Below are positions 10,343 through 20,514 of a DNA stretch of 64,000 nucleotides, piece by piece. The stretch is from Guillardia theta CCMP2712. Its lineage: Eukaryota; Cryptophyceae; Pyrenomonadales; Geminigeraceae. The translations under genes and the position numbers were made by a program. Below the pieces are notes generated by a model that made no database searches, was not told the origin of the DNA, and saw only the letters and a list, made by a program, of their open reading frames with translations. The stretch's first letter is position 1. Each line of letters opens with the position of its first letter. The stretch spans positions 299,179 through 363,178 of the forward strand of contig NW_005434642.1 of the NCBI RefSeq assembly GCF_000315625.1, given 5' to 3'.

Positions 10343-12353
10343 ATGAAGGTGCTTCAGGTGATACCGTCCATGTCCATGGGAGGAGTAGAGCGCGGAGTGC
10401 TAGAGATCTCCTCGTATTTGAAGGAGAAGGTGATCTTTCTCGCCCTGTCGTCTGTCTTGTTTTCTGACTGAGAGAACAGGGCCATGAGCCAGTCATCATG
10501 TGCGCAGGGGGAAAGTTGACAGAAGCTCTGAGGGGAAAGGGCATCGAAGTGATACTTGAGCCTTGCCTTCTGTCCAAGAACCCTATCAACATCTTCTTTC
10601 TTGTCCCATGGAAGCTCCTCCAAGCCATCCGGAGGTTTGGGATACACATCGTCCACGCGCGATCCCGGACATCGGCATGGAGCACTTGGATAGCTTGTCG
10701 GATTTCTGGGACAAGATACCTGACCACGCATCAGTGAGTGAGGTTGCTGGAATAGAGTGCAAGTTGTTGATCCTTTCTCGCTGCAGCGGAGCCTACAGCC
10801 TGACGAAAGGATTTTGGAAACGCGCCATGGCTAGGCCAATGTTGTGGGGTGCTTTCGTCGTCCTTCCTTCCAAGTTCCTATTTTCCTATGTGATGGCACA
10901 CCAGGAAAGAATCATTGCTCGAACTGAGTGTTTGCTTGTACTGAGTTTTTTGTGCAGCATTTAAGTGCTGAGGATTCAACACCTACAACCTGTCATGGGC
11001 TACCAAAGTTCGCTCTACCTGATTCCGATTCAGGCCAGCTCAAGATCGTGTTATGGAAAGGGCGGTTGGTAGAAACGAAAGCAGTGATTATACCAAGGGG
11101 CATCGACACGTCACAATTTCAAATTTCAGGTAATCTTCTCGTGCAAGTGGACATGTCCTGTTGATACGATATGACAGAAGACAACATAAGTGTAGCAAAA
11201 TGTTTTGCAATGAAATGGAACCTTTATGATTCCAAGTTGCGAACAGTGCTTCTTCCAGGTTAATCCTTGTTTGTCTTTCAACTTTTGTGAATTTCTATCA
11301 CAGGGCGAGTAAGCAGGATAAAGGGACAACTCGACTTCATCAGAGCGTTAGTTTCTATCTTTCTCCGCCCTTTCAGAGTCATGATCTCCATTGCTGATAC
11401 CTTGACCTCTTCGATGCAGACTAGCAACATTCAAGGAGACCGCGAAGGGTGTCATCCTGGGGATGCCAGTCAGACCGAACCGTTTCAGTAGGATGCTTGC
11501 TGATGAAACTGGTGTTCAGACCATGCATCATCAACATAGAACGTCTCATGCCCCTGGCAGGGAGATTGAGGAGGGAGTGCGGGTTGAGCTGCCAACTGGA
11601 GGAACAAATCCATCCTGACGAGATGCCTGGAGCTCTACTATGTGCTGATGTGGTTGGATATGATTGCTTGCATCCGCTCGTTTCCATCTGAATCACGGTA
11701 CAGGTAGTGATCCCCTCTCTAACGGACGAAACGTTCTGTCGAGCCGTCATCGAAGCCCTGGCTATGGGAAAGATCGTCGTGGCGTACGAAGGAGGAGGCA
11801 TATCAGAGATAAGGGATTTCTTGCGAGATGAGGTTAGTCATGATGGGCATCAGAGGCCCTGGTGACTCATCGCAGGGAGAAGAAGCGTTTCTCACAAGAC
11901 TGCGACTCGTCGAGCGAGGAGATGTATTACCCCTGACATTCAGCCCGTCATTCCATCCTCCTCCTCTTTCCACTCCAGCCTCCTGCTTTCCAGCCTCCAC
12001 GCTGCTCAAGCACTTTGGCATGAATGTTATCGTTTGCTCACTGATCATTCTCGTCTAGATCGACGCGCTATCAGAGGAGATCCAGTCATCACTCGAGGTA
12101 GTCAACTGATGGACATCGACGTTCTGATGTTACTTCAGCTCTTGGATGACACGGCGCCTCATCTTCGGCGTCTACAAGGTCTGGCGCTCAAGGTGTTTGC
12201 AAATTTGATACATCATCATAAACATCCTCTGTTTATCAGGTTGCTGATTTTGTGAGGAGAAAATGGAGCATCCAGAAGCTCTGTGATAGTGAGTTTCGAG
12301 TGTATTGCAATGTCATGGATATGTATCACAAGCAACGCGCACAACACGCGTGA
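10343..12353 (+). CDS. GT4-family glycosyltransferase (glycosyltransferase group 1)
   Basis: ATG 10343 begins MKVLQVIPSMSMGGVERGVL, the GT4 N-terminal strand and GG(V)ER loop. Exons then read GHEPVIMCAGGKLTEALRGK, PINIFFLVPWKLLQAIRRFG, IHIVHARSRTSAWSTWIACR, TTHHGAYSLTKGFWKRAMAR, ERIIARTE, FFVQHLSAED, VIIPRGIDTSQFQ, LPGRVSRIKGQLDFIRALAT and VVIPSLTDETFCRAVIEALA with the GGGISEIRDFL segment after it, the last being the C-terminal nucleotide-sugar site. The tail is RRKWSIQKLCDSEFRVYCNV, stop 12351-12353. It has at least nine introns. GT4 enzymes transfer sugars from nucleotide-sugar donors with retention; the acceptor here is unknown. The sequence looks more like bacterial capsule/LPS-type GT4s than like ALG or PIGA enzymes. 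After ...IARTE, 17 bp (10928-10944) break the frame. No N-terminal signal peptide is seen. Confidence 0.75.
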
Positions 12354-12440
12354 ATAAAATAGTGATATTAGTGATATCACTACAGAAACAAGATGTGTCC
12401 AGAAGAAAAATCACAGCCCAAAAAATCTCCACGATGATGT

Positions 12441-13328
12441 TCAAACGTCATCCTCTTTCACCCTGAAGTACCGTTTGATGTCCTTGAGAAAGTTCATGCA
12501 CTTGCGATCTTTCTGTTGCAGCGTCTCTTGGATCATGTCTCGCAGGAACTGCTGATCTATCCCCCGGACCTCCAGGTACTCCCTGAACCCTTTCTGCAGC
12601 CGAGCATCCAGCTTGCTGAATCGCTTCGAGTCCAGACCCTCGAATTGTTCGTACTCTGCAATCGCGTCCTCATTCCCCTCCCGCTCGTCGCTCCTCTTCA
12701 TGAACAGGTTGTACAGCATGGCGGACCTGCTGGCCTCGTTCGCCATGAAGCCGCTGTTCATCGCCGTCCCCAAGCTCAACCGCAGGATTCGAAATTCGCT
12801 CCAGCTTGCCTCGCACTCGAAGAAGAGGGGCAGCGTCGCTCGCTTCTTAGAGATGCCGATGAGAAACGTGGTGGAGTAATGCTTCGGGGGGATACGAGCC
12901 GGATGATTGGGCTGGGGGGCGTCTGTTCGCAAGACATCGTAAGTGGTCACTACGCTGATCAGCTCTTCCTCGTAGTCTCTCTCGTAGTACACGATCGCCG
13001 TCGGCTCCACGAAGTTGTGCATGTTTTCTTTCAGCTTGACTCTGCTCCAGGTCTCGTTCATGCTCTTGTGCGAGCTCATGTCCTCCCTCTTCCACTTCAT
13101 CGTGTCCTCCACTGCTGACCGCAACTCCTCCATGTCACCTTCCTCCGACGCGCCCGACCGCTCCGTCGCCTCCATGCGCGGCCATGAAGTCGACCGGAAG
13201 AAGCGCCGTGGGACGCACAAGGGAGCAGGGGAGGGGAGGGAGGAGAAGGAGGAGGGAGGGAAGAAGAAGCCGCGCAGCATGGCCTTGCCCAGCCTGCACG
13301 CCAGCATTCTTGGTATGCGCCCGCTCAT
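12441..13328 (-). CDS. p32/MAM33-family mitochondrial matrix protein, paralogue 1
   Basis: A single-exon frame of 295 residues runs from ATG 13326-13328 to the stop at 12441-12443. The first 50 residues are basic and rich in Arg, Ser and Phe (MSGRIPRMLACRLGKAMLRG, ...VPRRFFRSTSW), a plausible mitochondrial presequence. The mature part has the family pattern: N-terminal helix, acidic strands, then FLIGISKKRATLPLFFECEA, FRILRLSLGTAMN, AMLYNLFMKRSD, and the C-terminal helices RLQKGFREYLEVRGID and FLRDMIQETL. p32 proteins (C1QBP, yeast Mam33) form acidic trimeric rings in the matrix and affect mitochondrial translation. The gene is convergent with the GT4 gene, 87 bp apart. A second member lies at 30757. 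Confidence 0.85.
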   Translation of the reverse strand: MSGRIPRMLACRLGKAMLRGFFFPPSSFSSLPSPAPLCVPRRFFRSTSWPRMEATERSGASEEGDMEELRSAVEDTMKWKREDMSSHKSMNETWSRVKLKENMHNFVEPTAIVYYERDYEEELISVVTTYDVLRTDAPQPNHPARIPPKHYSTTFLIGISKKRATLPLFFECEASWSEFRILRLSLGTAMNSGFMANEASRSAMLYNLFMKRSDEREGNEDAIAEYEQFEGLDSKRFSKLDARLQKGFREYLEVRGIDQQFLRDMIQETLQQKDRKCMNFLKDIKRYFRVKEDDV

Positions 13329-13439
13329 TCCCCGTCCTAATTTCTGTTCCCCGCAGTAGTCTGCGAAATTTTAGTTCGCCCCCTCCCAGCTCCTGCCCCT
13401 CCCCTCCCGCTGCCCTCACTTCCGCTCCCGCCCTGCGCC

Positions 13440-13672
13440 AGGGGGAGATGCAGGGAGGCAGGCAGGGAGGCAGGCAGGGAGGCAGGGAGGCAGGGAGGCA
13501 GGGAGGCAGGGAGGCAGGGAGGGAGGCAGGGAAGGAGGGAGGCAGGGAGGCAGGGAGGCAAGGAGGCAGGGAGGCAGGGAGGCAGGGAGGCAAGGAGGCA
13601 GGCAGGCAGGGAGGCAGGGAGGCAGGGAGGCAGGGAGGCAGGGAGGCAGGGAGGCAGGGAGGCAGGGAGCGA
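13440..13672. repeat. GGGAGGCA minisatellite
   Basis: About 28 copies of an 8-bp unit (GGGAGGCA, with GGCAGGCA and GGGAGGAA variants) fill the divergent promoter between p32 paralogue 1 and snurportin. It produces long spurious Ser/Leu/Pro/Cys and Gly/Arg/Gln frames on both strands. Confidence 0.95.
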
Positions 13673-13866
13673 GGGAGAGAAATCTGAAAGCAAGCAGGGA
13701 AGGGAGGGAGGGAGCGGGATGGAGACGGAGGAGAGGGGGAGGGGAGAGTGTAATGAAGAAGGAAAGCATCCGGGAGTGGAAGGAAATGACGGCGGGAAAA
13801 GAGATCGTCAGAGCAAGGAAGGAGTGTCTGTGACGCTAGATCTGAGCAGACACCTGCGGCTGCAGC

Positions 13867-16128
13867 ATGGCAACGAACGCAAAGGGGGAGAGGAATGTCA
13901 AGAAGGCCATGGCGATCGACCAGCGCCGGAGGCAGCGGCAGATGTTGGACAGGCAGAGATCGGAGCGCAAGGACCGGGTCATGCTGGTCAGCTGTGCCGC
14001 AGCTCGAGTGTAGGAGGAGAGTGAAGTTGATTCCAGGCAAGAATGATGGGAGGCGAGGAGGAAGGGGAAGATGAGAGGCAGGCACCAGCAGCGTGAGCTG
14101 AAGTTGTACATGCCCACGTTGCCTTGATGGTGTTCTGCTCAGCAGCCCTGAAGGGCAGGCAGACTCCAAGTCGAAGGCGAGCAGAGCACACAACCGGAAG
14201 CAGGTCGATCTCGACGAGGACACATGGAAGGGCAAGGTGAGGAGGAGCGAGGGTTGTGACGGTGCTGACTCGACCAAAGATGATGATGCCGGATTGGATG
14301 ATAGAAGTCCCTGACGAGCTGCAGAACAAGTGGCTCGTTGCTCCGAGACCGCAAGGGTATCGCTCTCCTCCCGCTCGTCTTCGTTGTATCTCGTTCCCTC
14401 TTCTCCACGTCGCGGAGCTCAAGAACCTTTTTGACGCCTCCTGCTGCTGCGGCTTCTGCTTCTGCTGCTGCTCCTCTCCTGCTTCTCTCCTGCTCCTCTC
14501 CTCCTCCTCGATGTCCCTTGTCCACGTTCTCAAGTTTGATTCCGTGAGACAGGAGAAGATGTTTGGTCTTATCATCGGGCGGGAGAACCATAGCGCGATT
14601 AAGTGCTAGCTAGTCAACCATCTCTTTAGTCGTGATCTTGATCATCAGGAACCGGGAAAGTCTTCAAACAGTTTCAATCGGCCCTGCCGAACGGAGGGGT
14701 ATCAATTGAGCACTTGAACGTCTGATCCCGATCGTGTTGGCTGACTTCATGTGATGTTCAGGTGTTAGCAAACAGGCAAGGGAGGATAGGAGGACACGAT
14801 ACGACGATCCTCGACTGTATTTTTGTCGACGAGCTCAACTGTTTCTTCATCTGTGATGTGATGTATGTCACGATGAGCAGATCATTGCAAAGAGTACAAG
14901 TGGTGATCATCCGAGCAGGTGCTGGAAAGGTCATGCGGTGTACGATTGTTCTGCAGACTTCAGACTGTTCTGGTGATAGGAGGTTCCCACATGGATGAGT
15001 TCTGACAGTTTCTTCAGGTTACAGCAGAAGATTTCGGAGGATGCTGCATTTGCCGCTCAATTCCACGAGCACGTGAGGACACGGTTATTCACAAGAACGT
15101 TCCTGACTAGAGCATGCTCGCTCTAGAACAACCCGTTTCCCTTGCACATCCTCCCATGGTACTTCTGCGATATGAATGGGATCGAATCAGCGTATAGGTC
15201 TTCCCTACCTTGCTTCAAACCTCCTGGGATCTGATGCGCCACCTAGGACCTTGAGTTGTCCATTCGTCAGGGATGGTTTGCAGGTTTGGCTTCACTCTCC
15301 CTCCTGCCATGGAGGGATGATTCTTGTGTCTGCAGTTCCTGCACAGAGAAAGCCACTATGAGATTGGACTCACTCCCTTAATGCTGCTGTGGAAAGACAT
15401 GCAATGTGGTGGATCAATGACATTTTCAGTCTTGTTGACATTCCATGCAGGCAGCACATACTTGTCAGAAAGCTATCCCGGGCTTGACCCATCTGTTCAA
15501 GTAAATAGACCCTCCTCTTTTCCCTGCTCTTTTCCCTCCTCTTTTCCCTGCTCTTTTCCCTTCTCCTTTCCCTTCTCCTTTCCCTCCTCACCATCTCTGA
15601 CCCACAAGGTCAGGTCGTCTGCCTACGAGTAATGGAGGATGGAGCATTGACCACGAGCGACGATCCTGCTGTTGTGATTACAAGGGCGCCCGATGAGCAG
15701 AAACAGATCATTCAGGTGGAGAACAAACACGTTGAATATGCAAGATGTGACGGAATTTATCCACAGACAAACTCTGACAAGCTTGCGTTGTTCAAGATCG
15801 CCGGGATCAGCATCACATACCCAGACAACTGCAATGAGATGTCCGTCAGCGGGCCGCCAGACGTGACGGTGGAGGCGATCGAATTCTTCTCTCCTGCAGG
15901 TGAACTTCAGTCTTGTGCAAGTTTGTTCACATCTCAACTATTTCTTCAAGCTGCTAAGAGGGCTGATGCGGATTCGTTGAGCAAAGCGCTGTAAGAATGT
16001 TTGTTGTTCCAGCCTTCTCGTGCTGAGCAACATCTCGAAGGTTTCAACAAGCTCTTCGCACGCAGCCGTTGAGCATCGAGGACATCGTTAACACCGCCAT
16101 GGCTCAAGTTGCATGCTGTGCTCCATGA
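13867..16128 (+). CDS. SNUPN: Snurportin-1 (m3G-cap-binding snRNP import adaptor)
   Basis: Snurportin binds the trimethylguanosine cap of spliceosomal snRNAs and links them to importin-beta for nuclear import. The first exon (13867-14007) holds an importin-beta-binding-like helix, DQRRRQRQMLDRQRSERKDR. Then come 14159-14236, 14280-14356 (MMMPDWMIEVPDELQNKWLV), 14553-14602 (RRCLVLSSGGRTIARL), 14649-14698 (TGKVFKQFQSALPNGG), 14762-14862 (TTILDCIFVDELNCFFICDV), 14919-14972 (CWKGHAVYDCSADFRLFW), 15018-15072, 15127-15197 (PFPLHILPWYFCDMNGIESA), a 13-nt microexon 15271-15283, 15336-15405 (FLHRESHYEIGLTPLMLLWK), 15451-15500, and 15614 onward to the stop at 16126-16128. Phases agree through 15500. 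The Trp-rich cap-binding segments CWxGHxxYDC and LPWYFCDMNG match the family well. The C-terminal region after about 15680 is less conserved. Confidence 0.9.
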
Positions 16129-16270
16129 GGAGAGAGCTGGACGACACGGAGGACGTGAGGGAGGGGTCGGTCTGAGGTTGGCGGAGGAGACGAGGGAAGG
16201 TTCGGGAGAATGTGAGGAAAGCGGAGGAGACGAATTATTCTTTCAGAGATTCTTTCAATGAAACACTAGT

Positions 16271-17808
16271 TTACAAAAGGCCGGGGATGATGGCAAACTG
16301 CAATACAAGACAAGTCAGGGCGGCGCGCAGGATGAACAGCATCTCATCGTACGCTTGCAAGTCGTGAAGACTCTTCACCGAGTGTACGATACCATCTCCT
16401 CTGGGATTGGATGAATTCACATTCAGAATGTCAACCAGACCCGGCGGCTCACCGTGCGGACTGCGGTGATGCTGAGGTTGGTGACGGTGAAGGCGAGGAT
16501 GAGCCAAGAGCAGTTGAAGTAGAGTCCATGAAACAGCGCCTGAAATGTCATCAGATGTGAAGAGAAGAACCAACAAAGTTCGTTCACCAGACTCAGATAT
16601 CTGATTGGCAGCGTTAGAAATGTCTCCTAGAGCCTCTACACTCACATCATCACTTCGGCGGTGTAATGAGGGCATGTAGACACATTCCTGAACAACCAAC
16701 CACTCGGCACCACATAGACAGAAGAATGCTGCTGCAAATGTAGGCAATTTTTCACATGCCAAGACTGTCTCACCTGTTGCATCGATCGCAATGAGGCTAG
16801 TTCTACATGTCTGAACCAAAATCGCTCTCAGCTCATCACAATCATTGGATACGGATCTCATTACGCCATGTGCTGGCATGCCATCGACAGGAAGAAGAAG
16901 GCGATGAGGACGAGTCGAAACCCGCTCAGCGCCGACGGATCATTGCCGGAATCCCGCAGGAGACTGAAAAAGTCGTCAAAAGGAATGGATAGCAGGGCAG
17001 GGCAAGGGCAGGGAAGTGTACCGCTCTTCTTCTACGAAAGATACGCTGACAAGGCTGTAGAAGAACAGGCCGATCTTATCATCGCACTCAAAACACTTCA
17101 CAGATTGTTCGAGGAGGACACCATGATGGTTATCGGATGCTCCTTCCGATCAGCCGAGAATTTGGTGACAAACACGGATTCGTACAACCTCCTGAAGAGG
17201 TGGACCTGCGTTCTCACAGCTCAAAAATTCCGTCCCACACTGCAGAGTATTTCACCTCTAGGCATATCAAAGATGTTGATGCAGAGGTGTAGACGAAGAA
17301 AGTGTTCAAGATAAACCCCCATGCGTAATAGGCGATCCATACAGTCCTGGCTCCGATGTACACTCTGTACAACACAGAAGACAGGATTCACTCGCATGGA
17401 AACAAACACAGCAGGATTCTTTCCTTTTCAGCACATCTGATTCTCGATGCTCCTTGTCTTGCAAGGAGCTCAACTTGCCGTAATAGGAAACATCGTTGAG
17501 GTACCTGAGGAACTGATACGCCCGTCAGAATCATGACGTCATGACACATGCTGTTTTTTGGGTGAAGTGGGGAGGAGAGGAGGAGAGGAGGAGAGGAGGA
17601 GAGGAGAGGAGGAGAGGAGAGGAGGAGAGGAGGAGAGGAGGAGAGGAAAGGAGGAGAGGAGAGGAGGAGAGGAGGAGAGGAAACGATAGGAGGAGAGGAG
17701 GAGAGGAAAGGATAGGAGAAGTTGAACCTTCGAGCCCTTGCCGTCGCTGAGTAAAACCATCGCGCATGTCACTGCCAGCCATGTCGCTCGCAGCAAGGCG
17801 ACCGCCAT
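16271..17808 (-). CDS. Multi-pass membrane protein with signal peptide
   Basis: ATG 17806-17808 gives MAVALLRATWLAVTCAMVLL, a signal peptide, then SDGKGSKVQ and an intron containing a GGAGA microsatellite. Later exons read AYQFLRYLNDVSYYGKLSSL, then a helix RTVWIAYYAWGFILNTFFVY, HLFRRLYESVFVTKFSADRK, DPSALSGFRLVLIAFFFLSM, AAFFCLCGAEWLVVQECVYM, LFHGLYFNCSWLILAFTVTN and a last helix DEMLFILRAALTCLVLQFAI. It ends IIPGLL with the stop at 16271-16273. At least five hydrophobic helices are visible. RRLYESxFVxxFS recalls the steroid 5-alpha-reductase/enoyl reductase family, but the conserved C-terminal motif of that family is not seen. I therefore name no function. The start is divergent from the sulfotransferase gene. 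Confidence 0.5.
17572..17715. repeat. GGAGA/GGAGAGGA microsatellite in intron
   Basis: An imperfect purine repeat (GGAGAGGAGGAGA units) in the first intron of the minus-strand membrane-protein gene. Frames through it are artefacts. Confidence 0.9.
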
Positions 17809-17849
17809 GCCGGCGCCCCGACAAAGAACCAATTGTCGGGGTAGGGTCA

Positions 17850-17970
17850 TTGAAGTACCCAGATATCAGTAAAAATAACCCCTCTTTATAGTATGAAAAC
17901 AATGGGTGATTGATAAAATGTACGGGGTAGGGGTAATCATTTGCAGGGTAGGGGGTATTCTTGTCATACA
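17850..17970. promoter_or_regulatory. GGGGTAG-rich tract in divergent promoter
   Basis: GTACGGGGTAGGGGTAATC and GCAGGGTAGGGGGTATTC lie between the starts at 17808 (minus) and 17974 (plus), only 165 bp apart. With so little spacer, both promoters must lie here. Confidence 0.35.
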
Positions 17971-17973
17971 GCA

Positions 17974-19754
17974 ATGCCAGTGGAGGCTGGAGAGGCGACG
18001 AGCGAGGGGATCCGGAAGCTGCGGGAGAGGTTGGGAGGGTTTGAGACGGAGGATGGGAGGATCAAGGGACTCAACTTCAGGTGAAGATGCTGCCGCCATG
18101 CAGTCCTCGTACCTTCTCGCCTGTCTTCATCCTCCTCCTCCTCCTCCCTGGCCTGACTCTGTTTGTCAGGCCGAGAGACGGTGACGTCTTCGTAGTGACG
18201 TCTCCGAAGTGCGGGACCACTTGGCTGCAGCAGATCGTTCACCAGGTATGGTAGATCTTCTTCACATCTCCTCCTGCATCTGACCTCGCCGCCTCCTGCA
18301 TCTGACCTCACCGTCTCCCGCAGCTGCGCTCGCGAGGATCGATGGACTTCGTTGAAATCAGCGAGGTTGTGCCCTGGGTGGAAATGGCAGCAGATCTCGG
18401 GCAGGTGGGAACCGTTCATAGAAGGATGTACCAAACCATTGGCTCAGTGCGAATAACAGGACCTGGATGCTGACCATGCTTTCTCGCCAAGAGCATTCAA
18501 GACTCATTGTTGGTACGATCATTGCCCGAAGGTAAGAGGGAAATTATCGGAGTAACTAGATGGAAACATGAACATCACGACTGCATGTGTCAGTCATCAC
18601 TTTGTCTTGCCTTGCCAATCTTGGATGTGGTAGTACTACTTCATTGACCTGTATCATGCAGGGGGACAAGTGCAAATACATCGTAGTTGTGCGAGATCCC
18701 CACGACGTGGCTGTTTCGTTCTTCACTTTCTTTGAGGGATGGTACTTCCAACCGGGGGAGGTGGGAGAGAGAGATGTAGTGGAACGATCACTGATGTGCG
18801 TGCTCAAGGTTTCTTTGGAGGAGTTCGTCAAACATTTCTGGCTTGCTCGGGGGATCCCCGAATCCAAGATGCAGAACGCTTCCTACTTCCATCACCTCAT
18901 ATCTTGGTGGCAACACCGGTAGCAACAGTGCAATCCGGGAGAGGATGTCTTGACGGTGGGCAGATGGGATGACAACGTGCTCTTCTTGTTCTATGAGGAT
19001 ATGAAGGTGAAGCTATGAGTTGGGCGTGCGAGCAGTAAGGGTTGAACCCCCGGGTCCAGGCCGACCTCGAGTTGCACGTGAGAGAGATAGCGAGATTCAT
19101 CGGAGTGGATCATACAGACAAGGAGCTTATCAGGCATCCGTGCCTTGTTCTTGTTGTTCACCAGCAGTGATCTCATGACGGCAGGCTGGCGACGGAGAAG
19201 TCGACGTTCGCCTTCATGTCAGCCAACAAGGAGTTCTTCGACGAACGGTCTGCTTCATCTCGCCAAACGAGTCTGCTCGGTCTGGTTGACGGCGCTGACA
19301 ACAGGCTGACCAAGATGAAGAGGAACGTGCACTGTGGCCTTGAGCCGGGCGCTGGTCCGGACTCGCGCTCTCCCCGTCCCTCCCGCTGACTCGGCTGCGG
19401 TTGTGGTGGCAGGGCTGGGCAATGGAAAGGTAAGAGATGGAAAGTCAGGGCATGGAAAAGTAGAGCTGCCACAGAGCCTTGCTCAAGGTGATGATTCTTT
19501 TCATGCCCGGTTTCACCTCAGCAAGAGTTGACGGAATCCCCCGCAGAAATCGATGCCAAGTGGATGGCTACTGTTGGAAAGGTCCCTTTCCTTCTTCTCG
19601 AACTCCACCCTCTCCCCCTGCTCCCCCTATTCTTCCTTCTCCTCCTTCTTCTTGCCTCTTGTCCCGTCTGTTCGATACTTTGCTGTTCTCATCGCGGCGG
19701 CTGCTTTATCAGGACTTGGGATGCCAGACGTACGAGGAACTCAGGGAAAGGTGA
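17974..19754 (+). CDS. Cytosolic-type sulfotransferase (PAPS-dependent)
   Basis: These enzymes move a sulfate from PAPS to hydroxyl or amine groups of small molecules. ATG 17974 opens MPVEAGEATSEGIRKLRERL. After an intron comes RPRDGDVFVVTSPKCGTTWL, which holds the 5'-phosphosulfate-binding loop (TSPKCGTTW). Next are LRSRGSMDFVEISEVVPWVE, AFSPRAFKTHCWYDHCPK (RxFKTH), and the 3'-phosphate site KYIVVVRDPHDVAVSFFTFF. A 45-nt intron follows (18917-18961) that contains an in-frame TAG, then RWDDNVLFLFYEDMK, DLELHVREIARFIGVDHTDK and EKSTFAFMSANKEFFDERS. The last exons encode ELTESPAEIDAKWMATVGK and DLGCQTYEELRER, stop 19752-19754. The catalytic base usually in the KTH motif is present. The substrate cannot be told. 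The closing K-x-G loop (RKGxxGDW) is weakly conserved. Confidence 0.85.
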
Positions 19755-20514
19755 ACACGGAGGGCACAACCTGTGATGAGGCTTAGGCTGTTCTTGCAGA
19801 CTCAGGAAGGAGCGAGAAGCCCGCAAACAGGCTTTGAAAGGAGATGTTTGAAGTGTAACTTTGTCAATACTAAAAGAAAGTCGAAAGACTCAGTATGCCG
19901 GGCCGCGGGCGGCGGAGTGACGGACTCTGACTGAAAGTTTTTACTCTGCCCATCCCAGGGCCCACTCAGTGACTCGCAACACGCCGGGCGCCGGCCACAC
20001 GGCGCCACTCCGCCGGGACTGGGATCATGCCGTGCCGCCCGGCCGGGGCCGGCCGACCGTCACTGACGGCCGCGTCACTGACGGCCGCGTCACTGACTCG
20101 TGAGTCGAGGCAGAGTCACTGTCAGACTAATTTGCGCCGGGCCGGCTAAATTTAAGAGATTTTTGCTGTTTTTAGGCGAGATCTGAGCTAAATTTTTAGA
20201 TTTGGCAGGGGTGGGGTATTACTTTTGATGTAATTGAAGGGGTGCATAATCGCGGGAAGTCATTCCATTTAAGGGGTAGGGGTATATTTTGGGGGGGTGA
20301 TAAGGGTCCTCGATGGGGGAGATCTACACGTGCAGAAAAAGAGGGGAGAAAGAGGAGGCGAAAACAAGCAAAGGAGACAACAAGAAAACAAGACAACAAG
20401 ACAACAAGACAACAAGACAACAAGACAACAAGACAAGGAAGCAAACAGATCACAACATGTAGAAAGAGTCTTCGACTTGGCTTCATCCGACCGTCAATCG
20501 TTTGAATCCATCCG
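19755..20514. promoter_or_regulatory. Spacer with GC-rich TCACTGA island, GGGGTA tract and (ACAACAAG)n
   Basis: The part at 19890-20150 is GC-rich (GCCGGGCCGCGGGCGGCGG, CCGGCCGGGGCCGGCC) with TCAGTGACTC, three close GTCACTGACGG/GTCACTGACTC copies and AGTCACTGTCAG. The part at 20205-20300 has GGGGTGGGGTATT, AGGGGTAGGGG and TTTGGGGGGG. At 20378-20440 there is an 8-bp ACAACAAG microsatellite. All three sit upstream of the SDR fusion gene, which has both spacer motif classes in its 5' flank. Confidence 0.4.

Noticed and set aside
13135-14277. 380-codon minus-strand frame and other minus-strand frames at 13836-14591 with hydrophobic stretches
   Set aside because: They cover the GGGAGGCA minisatellite and are antisense to snurportin exons, whose order and motifs are clear on the plus strand.
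18920-18922. In-frame TAG inside the sulfotransferase, suggesting a pseudogene or recoding
   Set aside because: A 45-nt GT-AG intron (18917-18961) removes it and joins ISWWQHR to WDDNVLFLFYEDMK, exactly the family sequence.
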